A model generated the notes under the pieces. That model made no database searches. It saw only the letters and a program-made list of their open reading frames with translations, and was not told where the DNA came from. From positions 62,001 to 126,000 of the forward strand of contig JAHBWE010000008.1 of NCBI GenBank assembly GCA_019637155.1: a stretch of DNA of 64,000 nt, written 5' to 3'. Positions 7,795 to 15,785 of the stretch are shown here, one piece after another. The DNA is from Labilithrix sp. (GTDB taxonomy: Bacteria > Myxococcota_A > Polyangia > Polyangiales > Polyangiaceae). Both the position numbers and the translations under genes were made by a program. Within the stretch, counting starts at the first letter, position 1. Every line of letters starts with the position of its first letter.

Positions 7795-9528
7795 ATGCCC
7801 GACGCGGTCTCGATTGCTCGCACGATCCTGGATGGGTTCGACCGCCACTACCGGCTCTTCCGCGCCACGAGCGCGCGCGCGAAGGAGCGCTGGGAGCGGC
7901 AGGACTGGGCCGAGGTCCGCGAGGCGTCACGGACGCGCATCGACATGTACGATCAGCGCGTCCGCGAGGGCGTGGACGCGATCCACGTCGCGCTCGAGGG
8001 CGCCGTGATCGAAGAGGCGCTGTGGCCCGCGATCAAGCGCGCGTACATCGGACTGCTCCACGACCACTACCAGCCCGAGTGCGCCGAGACGTTCTTCAAC
8101 TCCGTCGCGCGGCGCATCCTCGACCGGCGGTACTACCGGAACGACTACATCTTCTCGCGGCCCGCGACGTCGACCGAGCACCTCGAGGGGACCGAGCCGA
8201 CCTACCGCTGCTACTACCCGCACGACACGGACCTGAAGGAGACGCTGAAGCAGGCGCTCCTCGATTTCCAGCTCACGACGCCCTTCGCCGACCTCGACCG
8301 GGACCTCGCCTACGTCCAGCGCGCGGTCGCGGACCACTTCCCGAAGGGGTTCGAGCGGCGGCCGAACTTCCAGATCCAGATGTTGCGGTCGCTGTTCTTC
8401 CGCAACAAAGCCGCGTTCGCGATCGGGCGGGTGGTGAACGGGGGCGTGATTACCCCTTTCATCATTCCCATTCGGCACGACGACGACGGAAAAGCCGAGC
8501 TCGACGCCTTCTTGCTCGACGAGAAGAACATCGGGCGGATATTCAGCTTGGGCAGATCGTATTTCTTCGTCGATATGGAAGTACCGTCGGCCTACGTGGA
8601 GTTCCTCCAGACCGTCGCGCCGGCGAAGTCGAAGGCGGAGCTCTTCACGATGGTGGGGCTCGGCAAGCAGGGCAAGACGCTCTTCTTCCGTGACCTCCAG
8701 CACCACCTCCGCCACTCGACCGACACGTTCGTGCTCGCCGAGGGGACGAAGGGCATGGTCATGGTCGTCTTCACGCTGCCGTCGTACCCGTACGTCTTCA
8801 AGATCATCCGCGACTGGTTCGTGCCGCCGAAGGACACCGACCGGAAGAGCGTCGAGGAGCGGTACAAGTTCGTGAAGCTCGCCGACCGCGTCGGCCGCAT
8901 GAGCGACACGCTCGAGTACACCCACGTCGCCTTCCCGTTCGACCGGATGGATCCGAGCCTCGTCGCCGAGCTCGAGGAGCTCGCGCCGTCGCTCCTCGAG
9001 CGCGACGGCGACAAGCTCGTCATCCGCCACCTCTACGTCGAGCGACGGCTCGTGCCGCTCGACGTGTACCTGAAGGACCCGAAGAACCAGGACCCCAGAA
9101 AGCAGCGCGCGGCGATCGACGAGTACGGGCGCGCGCTGAAGGAGCTCGCGGCGGCGGACATCTTCCCCGGCGACCTCCTCCTCAAGAACTTCGGGCTGAC
9201 GCGGTTCGGCCGGATCGTGTTCTACGATTATGACGAGCTCGTGACGATGAGCGAGTGTCGGTTCCGCACCCTCCCGAAGGCGCGCGACCACGACGACGAG
9301 ATGAGCAGCGAGCCGTGGTTCAACGTCGAGAAGGGGGACGTGTTTCCCGAGCAGTTCCCGACGTTCCTGTTCCCGCCGGGGCCGCAGCGCGACACGTTCA
9401 CCGAGCTCCACCCCGACCTCGCGCGGGCCGACTTCTGGCGCGAGCAGCAGGAGCGCCTCCGCGCCGGGATCCAGGAGGACCTCTTCGCCTACTCCGAGGC
9501 GATGCGCTTCACGAACCGCTACGGCTAA
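7795..9528 (+). CDS. aceK: isocitrate dehydrogenase kinase/phosphatase
   Basis: A 577-residue protein that phosphorylates and dephosphorylates isocitrate dehydrogenase, switching carbon between the TCA cycle and the glyoxylate bypass. The N-terminal regulatory domain begins FDRHYRLFR. The kinase domain contains the family ATP loop GTKGMVMVVFTLPSYPYVFK (about 316) and the metal-binding segment FYDYDELVTMSECRFR (about 476). The length fits the family. It is usually next to aceA/aceB, but neither is here; the neighbours are a divergent ArsR gene and a conserved gene of unknown function 34 bases downstream. Cytoplasmic. Confidence 0.96.
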   Translation: MPDAVSIARTILDGFDRHYRLFRATSARAKERWERQDWAEVREASRTRIDMYDQRVREGVDAIHVALEGAVIEEALWPAIKRAYIGLLHDHYQPECAETFFNSVARRILDRRYYRNDYIFSRPATSTEHLEGTEPTYRCYYPHDTDLKETLKQALLDFQLTTPFADLDRDLAYVQRAVADHFPKGFERRPNFQIQMLRSLFFRNKAAFAIGRVVNGGVITPFIIPIRHDDDGKAELDAFLLDEKNIGRIFSLGRSYFFVDMEVPSAYVEFLQTVAPAKSKAELFTMVGLGKQGKTLFFRDLQHHLRHSTDTFVLAEGTKGMVMVVFTLPSYPYVFKIIRDWFVPPKDTDRKSVEERYKFVKLADRVGRMSDTLEYTHVAFPFDRMDPSLVAELEELAPSLLERDGDKLVIRHLYVERRLVPLDVYLKDPKNQDPRKQRAAIDEYGRALKELAAADIFPGDLLLKNFGLTRFGRIVFYDYDELVTMSECRFRTLPKARDHDDEMSSEPWFNVEKGDVFPEQFPTFLFPPGPQRDTFTELHPDLARADFWREQQERLRAGIQEDLFAYSEAMRFTNRYG

Positions 9529-9562
9529 ATGGAGGCCAAACGAGGTATCATCCCGCCTAGCG

Positions 9563-10687
9563 ATGGCGGAACAGGACGAGCGCGAGGGACCGAGCTCCGA
9601 TCGCGTCCCCATGTCCGAGCCGCGGCCGCCCGAGCCGCGGCCGTCGGAGTCGATGCCCGTCTCGAACCCGATGCCGAACTCGGCCGGGTACATGACGGCC
9701 GCGGCCAAGCTGTCGCTCGCCGAGATCGCGCTCGCGCTCCGCGACGAGCAGCTCGAGGCGCAGGTCATCCACTACCGCGCCGAGCTCGAGACGAACCCCG
9801 ATCTCGACGCGATCACGGCGCAGGTGGTGCACGAGCTCCAGGGGCTGCAGACGGCGGTGAAGTACGCCCAGTCGGTCACGCCGAACGCGCGGCCGGCGCC
9901 GGTCCTCGACCGCGCGCAGCTGGAGCACGACCTCATCCAGGGCCTCGCCGACATGCTCGGGCGCATCTTCCGCCCCGACCGCCTCGCGACGATGATCGAG
10001 CGGAAGCTCGGCGAGGTCGCGAAGCGCTTCGCGCGCGTCTTCTTCGAGAGCGAGCTCGCGGAGAAGATCCGCGGCTCGCAGGACGAGCTGAAGACGATGC
10101 GCTTCTACGAGCAGGCGCTCTTCCACGCGCTCCAGCACGCGGAGCCGACCATCTTCGCCGCGCTCGACGGCTTCGCGTTCGACCCGGAGAACGACGTCCG
10201 CGAGAAGGCCGCCACCAAATATTATGAATTACTGAAACAGCTCCGGAACGATTTCCTCGCCCGCACGACGCCGGAGCTCAATACGCTGATCAGCTATCTG
10301 AACGAGGTCCTCTCCACCTTCTTCACGCGCGAGCTACCGCCGAACCTCTTTTTCCTCTCGCTCGACGTGGTCAAAGCGGCCTCCCTCGCCGACCGCGGCA
10401 CGACCGGCGGATACAAGATCAGCGCGACGACGTTCCCCGTCTTCCGCGTCGCCTTCGAGCGCCATTTCATGCGCCGCCTCGTCCCGTTCGTGGAAGAGGA
10501 GATGCTCTCGCGCGTGCGCCTGCAGAGCAGCCAGTTCCGCTCCGAGACGATCCGCTTCATCGCCGACCCTGTCATCTTCAGCGAGGTCTGCGAGGTCGTG
10601 TGCGACGCCGTCTACGACATGCTCTACAACGACGGCTTCTTGGATTTGCCGTCCGACTGGCGCGCGCGGCTCTCCGCCGGAGGATAG
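9563..10687 (+). CDS. hypothetical protein, possibly co-transcribed with aceK
   Basis: A 374-residue protein I do not recognise. Residues 1-45 are Pro/Ser-rich and disordered; the rest is predicted helical, with a Leu/Ala-rich helix at 48-115, aromatic-rich helices around 155-200 and an FLSLDVVKAASL segment in the middle. No signal peptide or membrane segment. It begins 34 bases after aceK on the same strand and ends 9 bases before an RpiB-like gene, so the three may form an operon. Codon use equals that of the neighbours. Confidence 0.75.
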   Translation: MAEQDEREGPSSDRVPMSEPRPPEPRPSESMPVSNPMPNSAGYMTAAAKLSLAEIALALRDEQLEAQVIHYRAELETNPDLDAITAQVVHELQGLQTAVKYAQSVTPNARPAPVLDRAQLEHDLIQGLADMLGRIFRPDRLATMIERKLGEVAKRFARVFFESELAEKIRGSQDELKTMRFYEQALFHALQHAEPTIFAALDGFAFDPENDVREKAATKYYELLKQLRNDFLARTTPELNTLISYLNEVLSTFFTRELPPNLFFLSLDVVKAASLADRGTTGGYKISATTFPVFRVAFERHFMRRLVPFVEEEMLSRVRLQSSQFRSETIRFIADPVIFSEVCEVVCDAVYDMLYNDGFLDLPSDWRARLSAGG

Positions 10688-10696
10688 AGGGGATAG

Positions 10697-11101
10697 ATGC
10701 GATTCTTGATCGGCAGTGACGAGGACCGCCCGGTGGTGGCGCACCTCGCGGCGCGGCTCCGCGAGAAGGGCCACGAGGCGACGGTGGCGCCGGTGACGAC
10801 CTGGGGCGCGATGGCGAAGGGCGTCGCCGAGCGCGTCGCGAAGGGCGAGTTCGACCAAGGCGTGGTGTGCTGCTGGACCGGCACCGGCGCGTCGATCGCG
10901 GCGAACAAGGTGCCGGGCGTGCGCGCGGCGCTGTGCACCGACGCCGCCACCGCCGCGGGCGCGCGGAAATGGAACGACGCCAACGTGCTCGCGCTGAGCC
11001 TCCGCCTCTTGTCGGAGCCGGTCGCCGACGAGATCGTCGACGCCTGGCTCGACGGGACCTACGCGGGCAGCGAGGACGAGAGCCTGAAGCTGCTCCGCTA
11101 A
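10697..11101 (+). CDS. RpiB/LacA/LacB-family sugar-phosphate isomerase
   Basis: A 134-residue protein of the RpiB family (ribose-5-phosphate or galactose-6-phosphate isomerases). Visible features are the opening MRFLIGSDEDRPV, the CCWTGTGASIAANKVPGVRA loop corresponding to the C-G-T-G-I-G catalytic region, and the NDANVLALSLRLL segment. The second Cys of the usual double loop is shifted (VVCCWTGTG), and the start has DED where most family members have a DHAG motif, so the substrate may differ from ribose-5-phosphate. It follows the 9563-10687 gene by 9 bases and converges with a response regulator gene. Confidence 0.8.
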   Translation: MRFLIGSDEDRPVVAHLAARLREKGHEATVAPVTTWGAMAKGVAERVAKGEFDQGVVCCWTGTGASIAANKVPGVRAALCTDAATAAGARKWNDANVLALSLRLLSEPVADEIVDAWLDGTYAGSEDESLKLLR

Positions 11102-11105
11102 GCGG

Positions 11106-12197
11106 CTACGCCGCGACGCGCACCGTTCCGCTCGGGAGGACCGGGACGTAGTTGCGGAGGCGCTCCACCAGCGCCTCCGTGATCGTGTGGCCGCGGGCGA
11201 CGACGAGGATGCCCGTCGTCGTGCGGACGTCGGCGGCGATGACCATGCCCTCCTTCAGCGCCGCGATCGAGATCTCGCCCTCCGCGCGCTCCGCGCCGAA
11301 GAACACCGCCGCGAGGGCGTCGACGACCTCCGGGCGATGCCGCGTTTCCATGCCGCGCACCGCGGCGAGGGCGGTCTTCGTCGAGCCGATCTCCTCGTGC
11401 TCCTCGAAGTCGAGGGCGGCGCGGAGGATGTCGGCCTCGAGCTCGCACACGCACGGGCCCGCGAGCGCGTGGCGGATGATCGAGACGATCGGCTCGAGGC
11501 GCGGGATCGGGGCGAGGAGCTGCTCCGTCAGCACCGGCACCCGCTCCAGCATCGCCACCTCCGCCACGCCCAGCGTCTCGCGCAGCGCGCGGCGCTCGTA
11601 CACGCCCGCCGGGAGCGAGAGCGCGCCGAGCTGGCAGAGCATCGCCGCGATCTCGAGCTTCCACGTCGACGCGAGGCCCAGCTTCGCCGCCATCGCGCAC
11701 GCGTTCTGCTTCACGCGCGTCGCGGCGCCGAAGACCGTCGGCGACGTGATCGCGAGCGCCTCGGTGAGGGCGTGGACCGCGCCGCGGAGGGTCTGCTCGA
11801 GCAGCTCGCGCTCGGCGCGGACGAGGCGGTTCTGCTCCGCCGCGGCGAGGAGCGCGGCGCGCATGTCGGCCGGCGCGCACGGCTTGCGGAGGAAGCGGAA
11901 GATGTGGCCCTGGTTCACCGCCGCGATCGCGTCGTCGAGGTCGGACTCGCCGGTGAGGAGGAGGCGCGTCGCGTCGGGGTGGAGCGCGCACGCCTCCGCG
12001 AGGAACGCGGCGCCGCTCATGAGCGGCATCCGCATGTCCGAGACGACGGCCGCGACGGTGGGGTCCTTCGCGAGCGCCTCGAGACCGGCCGCGCCCGACG
12101 AGGCCGTGATCACGTCGAACGATCCGCGGAGCACGCGGCCGAGGCTCTCGAGGACGCGCGCGTCGTCGTCGACGATCAGGACGCGCGGCGCGCTCAC
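11106..12197 (-). CDS. response regulator with degenerate HD-GYP-like domain
   Basis: A 363-residue protein from a GTG at 12197 that overlaps the previous stop as GTGA. Residues 4-118 are a receiver domain (VLIVDDDARV, phospho-acceptor Asp in VVSDMRMP, Lys in FLRKPC). Residues 150-300 follow the RpfG-type HD-GYP layout, with FGAATRVKQNACAMAAKLGL where the family starts. The metal-binding HD is replaced: AAMLCQLGALSLP stands where LLHDIGKIGIP is usual. The C-terminus (KEGMVIAADVRTTTGILVV) matches the small cap seen after such domains. It is probably a phosphorylation-controlled scaffold without cyclic-di-GMP hydrolysis. Part of a three-gene operon. Confidence 0.82.
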   Translation of the reverse strand: MSAPRVLIVDDDARVLESLGRVLRGSFDVITASSGAAGLEALAKDPTVAAVVSDMRMPLMSGAAFLAEACALHPDATRLLLTGESDLDDAIAAVNQGHIFRFLRKPCAPADMRAALLAAAEQNRLVRAERELLEQTLRGAVHALTEALAITSPTVFGAATRVKQNACAMAAKLGLASTWKLEIAAMLCQLGALSLPAGVYERRALRETLGVAEVAMLERVPVLTEQLLAPIPRLEPIVSIIRHALAGPCVCELEADILRAALDFEEHEEIGSTKTALAAVRGMETRHRPEVVDALAAVFFGAERAEGEISIAALKEGMVIAADVRTTTGILVVARGHTITEALVERLRNYVPVLPSGTVRVAA

Positions 12198-13333
12198 GCC
12201 GCCCTCCGCTGCACGACCCGGTCCAGGATGCCGAGCCGCTCGAGGTACGCGCGCTCCTCCGGCGCGGAGCCGTAGGCGCCCTCCGTGTCGAGGAGGCGGC
12301 GCGCGACGTAGACCGCGTCGGCGGGGCGGAGCGGGCCGCGGCCGGTGCCGTCCGCCGTCGCCTGCTCCGCGATCGCGGTCACGACGCCGGCGGGGAGGCC
12401 CCAGAGGTTCAGGAGGTAGACCGCGTTCGACACGTAACACGCGTCGGGAGCGGCGGCGTACGCGGCCGGCATCGCGATCGCGGTCGCGAGGCGCCCCACG
12501 TCGTGGAGGACGCCCGCGACGAAGGCGCCGTCGCCGGCCGCGCCGGGACCGGCGAGCGCGCGCGCGAGCGTCGCGACCTCGACCGCGCGCTCGTGGTGCC
12601 GCTCGACGTCGAAGCCCACCGAGCTCGAGGTCGCGGGGCTCATGATCCCGCCGTAGATGCAGACGCGCTCCATCAGCTCGGGGCCGAGGTACGAGACCGC
12701 CTCCGCGACGCAGCAGATCCCTTTGCGGACGCCGAAGAAGGAGGTGGAGACGATCTGGAGGACCTTCGCCGCCATCGCCGGATCGCGCTCGACGAGGCGC
12801 GCGATCTCCTCGACGGAGGCCTCCTCGTGAAGGAGGACGCGCGCGAGAGCGCGGCAGAAGGCGGGCGGGCTCGGGAGCGATTCGATGCCGCCGAGCGCGG
12901 CGCGGGCGGCGTCGCCGACGGCCGACTGCGCCGACGCGCGGCGGGCGAGGAGCTCGCCGAGGACCGACGGCTCGGTCGGCTTCGTCAGGAACTGATGCGC
13001 GTACGGCACCGCGCGGAGGGCGGCGTCCATGTCGGTCTGGCCCGAGAGGACGATCCGCATCGTCTGCGGGCGGACGACGCGCGCCTGCGCGAGGAGCGCC
13101 GCGCCGTCCATGCCCGGCATCCGCATGTCGGTCACGAGGACGTCGAAGTGCGTCGCCTCGAGGAGCGCGAGCGCGGCGGCGCCGGAGGTCGCGGTGTGGA
13201 CCTCGATCGTCTTGCGATGCGGGCGGAGCGCGCGCTGCATCGCGTCGACGACGCGCGCCTCGTCGTCGACGAGGAGGGCGCGCTGCTTCGGGAGGCCGGG
13301 GACGACGGGAGAGGAGGAAGCTTCGAGGTTCAT
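12194..13333 (-). CDS. response regulator with HDOD output domain
   Basis: A 379-residue protein. The receiver domain at 17-130 has LLVDDEARVVDAM, the Asp in VLVTDMRMPGMD and Lys in FLTKPTEP. The HDOD domain at about 145-340 begins GIESLPSPPAFCRALARVL and has HDVGRLA in the middle. HDOD proteins are signalling scaffolds in myxobacteria and many proteobacteria. The start (ATG 13333) overlaps the kinase stop as ATGA and its stop overlaps the next start as GTGA, so kinase, REC-HDOD and REC-HD-like proteins are made from one transcript and very likely form one pathway. Confidence 0.88.
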   Translation of the reverse strand: MNLEASSSPVVPGLPKQRALLVDDEARVVDAMQRALRPHRKTIEVHTATSGAAALALLEATHFDVLVTDMRMPGMDGAALLAQARVVRPQTMRIVLSGQTDMDAALRAVPYAHQFLTKPTEPSVLGELLARRASAQSAVGDAARAALGGIESLPSPPAFCRALARVLLHEEASVEEIARLVERDPAMAAKVLQIVSTSFFGVRKGICCVAEAVSYLGPELMERVCIYGGIMSPATSSSVGFDVERHHERAVEVATLARALAGPGAAGDGAFVAGVLHDVGRLATAIAMPAAYAAAPDACYVSNAVYLLNLWGLPAGVVTAIAEQATADGTGRGPLRPADAVYVARRLLDTEGAYGSAPEERAYLERLGILDRVVQRRAA

Positions 13334-14280
13334 GCTGCTCGGACGGAAGAAGAAGGAGCACCCGCGATCGGAAGACGGACGAAGAAGGTGGTGCCGGCCC
13401 CCTGCTCCGTCTCGAAGCGGAGCGTGCCGCCGTGCTTCTTCACGACGCCGAAGGCGAGCGCGAGGCCCTGCCCGGTCCCGCGGCCCGGATCCTTCGTCGT
13501 GAAGAACGGCTCGAAGATGTGGCCCTGAGCGTGATCGGGGATGCCGCCGCCGGTGTCGGAGACGGCGACGACGACGTGATCGCCGTCGAGCGCGGTCGAG
13601 ACCGCGATCCGCCCGAGCACCCCGGTCCGCTTCACGACGTCGGCGGTGGCGTGGGCCGCGTTCACGATGAGGTTGAGGAAGACCTGCGAGAGCTCGCCGC
13701 GACAGCAGACGACGCGCGGGATGTCGCCGAAGTCCTCGACCGTGTGCGCGATGCTCTTCAGCTCGTGCCCGGCGACGGTGAGGGTCGTGCGGAGCACGGC
13801 GTTGAGGTCCGTCTCCGTCGCCTCGCCGCGATCGTTGTGCGCGAAGTTCTTCATCGAGCGGACGATGCTCGCGACGCGCGTGAGGCCCTCGAGCGTCTGC
13901 TTGATCGCGCACGGGATCTCGTCGCCGAGGTACCCCCAGTCGGCGTCGGCGACGGCCTCGCGCGCGGCGTCCTCGCTCGAAGCGAGCGCGACGAGGCGCG
14001 TGACGAGGTCGGTGACGGTCTCGAAGGACGACTGCAGGAAGTGGACGTTGTCGCTCACGAACTGCACCGGCGTGTTGATCTCGTGCGCGATGCCCGCCGC
14101 GAGCCGCCCGACCTCCTCGAGCTTCTGACGGTGCCCGACCGCTCGCCGCTCCTCGTCGACCTCGACGAACCGCGCGTTCATCGCCTCGACGAACGCGCTC
14201 CACTGCTCCGCGCTCGGGGGCTCTCGGCCGTCGCCGGCGATCCCCAGGCGCGTGAGCTGCCGCTTCAACTCGCTGTGCAC
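13330..14280 (-). CDS. soluble histidine kinase
   Basis: A 316-residue kinase from a GTG at 14280; upstream in-frame sequence is the promoter region of the divergent gene. The phospho-acceptor box is LEEVGRLAAGIAHEINTPVQ (His about residue 66), followed by a long helical linker and a HATPase domain with NLIVNAAHA (N box), DTGGGIPDH (G1) and GRGTGQGLAL (G2). No membrane segment and no clear sensor beyond a short N-terminal helix. It resembles the kinase encoded divergently at 14396-15775, and the pair probably arose by duplication. Its partners are the two response regulators that follow with 4-base overlaps. Confidence 0.88.
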   Translation of the reverse strand: MHSELKRQLTRLGIAGDGREPPSAEQWSAFVEAMNARFVEVDEERRAVGHRQKLEEVGRLAAGIAHEINTPVQFVSDNVHFLQSSFETVTDLVTRLVALASSEDAAREAVADADWGYLGDEIPCAIKQTLEGLTRVASIVRSMKNFAHNDRGEATETDLNAVLRTTLTVAGHELKSIAHTVEDFGDIPRVVCCRGELSQVFLNLIVNAAHATADVVKRTGVLGRIAVSTALDGDHVVVAVSDTGGGIPDHAQGHIFEPFFTTKDPGRGTGQGLALAFGVVKKHGGTLRFETEQGAGTTFFVRLPIAGAPSSSVRAA

Positions 14281-14395
14281 TCTCGTTCCCCCGATCGTTT
14301 CATGCTCACCCCCGATCCAAACGGCCCGATCGGCGGCGCGTTCAGTCCCCGTTTCTCTCTCAAGGCCCGCCCGATCGCGCCGTACTGAGGGCAAG

Positions 14396-15775
14396 ATGGG
14401 TCGAAGGACCGCGAAACCTTGTGTGGTGGCCGTCATCGCCACCGTGGTGACGATGTGGGCGGCGCCCGCGAAGCTCGCGCCGGTCGCGACGGTGCTGATC
14501 GCCGCGACCGGCACGCTGATCGTGCGCTCGCGACAGCAGCGCGAGCTCGAGGCGCGCGTCGAGGAGCGCACGCGCGAGCTCACCGTGAGCCGCGAGGAGT
14601 ACCGCCAGCTCCTCGAGACGACGCAGGCGATCCCGTTCCGGATGGCGCCCGAGAGCCTCCGCTTCACCTACGTCGGGCCGCAGGCGGTCGCGATCGTCGG
14701 GCACCCCATCCGCGCGTGGACCGACACCGACTTCCTCGAACGCCACGTCCACGCGGAGGACCTCGCCGACCTCCGCCGCGCGCTCGGCTCCGTCGCGGAG
14801 GGGACCCATCGCGAGGTCGAGCTCCGCCTCGCCGCCGCGGGCGGGAAGGAGCTCGTGCTCCGCGGCATCGTGCAGACGCTGCTCGACGCCGAGTCGCGGC
14901 CGTTCCTGAGCGGCATCTTCCTCGACGTCACCGCGCGCCATCGCCTCGAGGCCGAGCTGCGATCGGCGCAGAAGCTCGAGTCGCTCGGCCGCCTCGCCGC
15001 CGGCATCGCGCACGAGATCAACACCCCGGTGCAGTTCGTCGCCGACAGCGTCCACTACATCAAGAGCACCTTCCCCGCGGTGAGCTCGGTGATCGAGAGC
15101 TACCGCGAGGCCGTCTCCCTCGCGCCGCCCGACGTGATGGAGAAGGCGCGCGACGCCGACGAGAGCGCCGACACCGACTTCGCGCTCGAGAACGTCCCGA
15201 TCGCGCTCGACAACGCGCTCGACGGGCTCCAGCGGATCGGCCACATCGTAAAATCGCTGAAGGACTTCTCGCAGCCGGACCGGACCGAAAAATCGGCCGT
15301 CGACCTCAACGCGTGCATCCGCAGCACGCTCGCGATCGCGGCGCCCGAGTACGCCGAGGTCGCGGAGCTGCAGACCGAGCTCGGCGAGCTCGCCCCGGTG
15401 CACTGCCACGGCGGCGAGGTGAACCAGGTCTTGCTCGATCTGATCGTGAACGCGGCCCACGCCGTCGCCGACGCGAACCACGGCGCGGGCACGCGCGGCC
15501 GGATCAAGGTGCGGACGTGGCAAGACGACGGCTGGGCGCACGTCTGCGTCCGCGACACCGGGAACGGGATCCCGGTCGCGATCCGCGACAAGATCTTCGA
15601 CCCGTTCTTCACGACGAAGGAGGTCGGCCGCGGCACGGGGCAGAGCCTCGCCATCGCCCGCCGCATCATCGTCGACAAACACGGCGGCGAGCTCACCTTC
15701 GAGACGGAGGTCGGCCGCGGCACCGCCTTCATGATCCGCCTCCCCGCCGCGCGCCGGCTCCCGAACGCGGCGTGA
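14396..15775 (+). CDS. PAS histidine kinase, divergent paralogue
   Basis: A 459-residue kinase starting at ATG 14396 behind a TGAGGG ribosome binding site. Residues 8-42 hold one or two hydrophobic segments, then a short coiled coil (ELEARVEERTRELTVSREEY), a PAS domain (about 65-175, ending GIFLDVTARHRLE), the His box LESLGRLAAGIAHEINTPVQ (His about 206) and a HATPase domain with NLIVNAAHA-like DLIVNAAHA, DTGNGIPVA and GRGTGQSLAI. It shares the unusual HEINTPVQFV extension with the soluble kinase transcribed the other way. No regulator lies downstream, so it may feed the same two response regulators. Confidence 0.9.
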   Translation: MGRRTAKPCVVAVIATVVTMWAAPAKLAPVATVLIAATGTLIVRSRQQRELEARVEERTRELTVSREEYRQLLETTQAIPFRMAPESLRFTYVGPQAVAIVGHPIRAWTDTDFLERHVHAEDLADLRRALGSVAEGTHREVELRLAAAGGKELVLRGIVQTLLDAESRPFLSGIFLDVTARHRLEAELRSAQKLESLGRLAAGIAHEINTPVQFVADSVHYIKSTFPAVSSVIESYREAVSLAPPDVMEKARDADESADTDFALENVPIALDNALDGLQRIGHIVKSLKDFSQPDRTEKSAVDLNACIRSTLAIAAPEYAEVAELQTELGELAPVHCHGGEVNQVLLDLIVNAAHAVADANHGAGTRGRIKVRTWQDDGWAHVCVRDTGNGIPVAIRDKIFDPFFTTKEVGRGTGQSLAIARRIIVDKHGGELTFETEVGRGTAFMIRLPAARRLPNAA

Positions 15776-15785
15776 GCGGCGTGAG

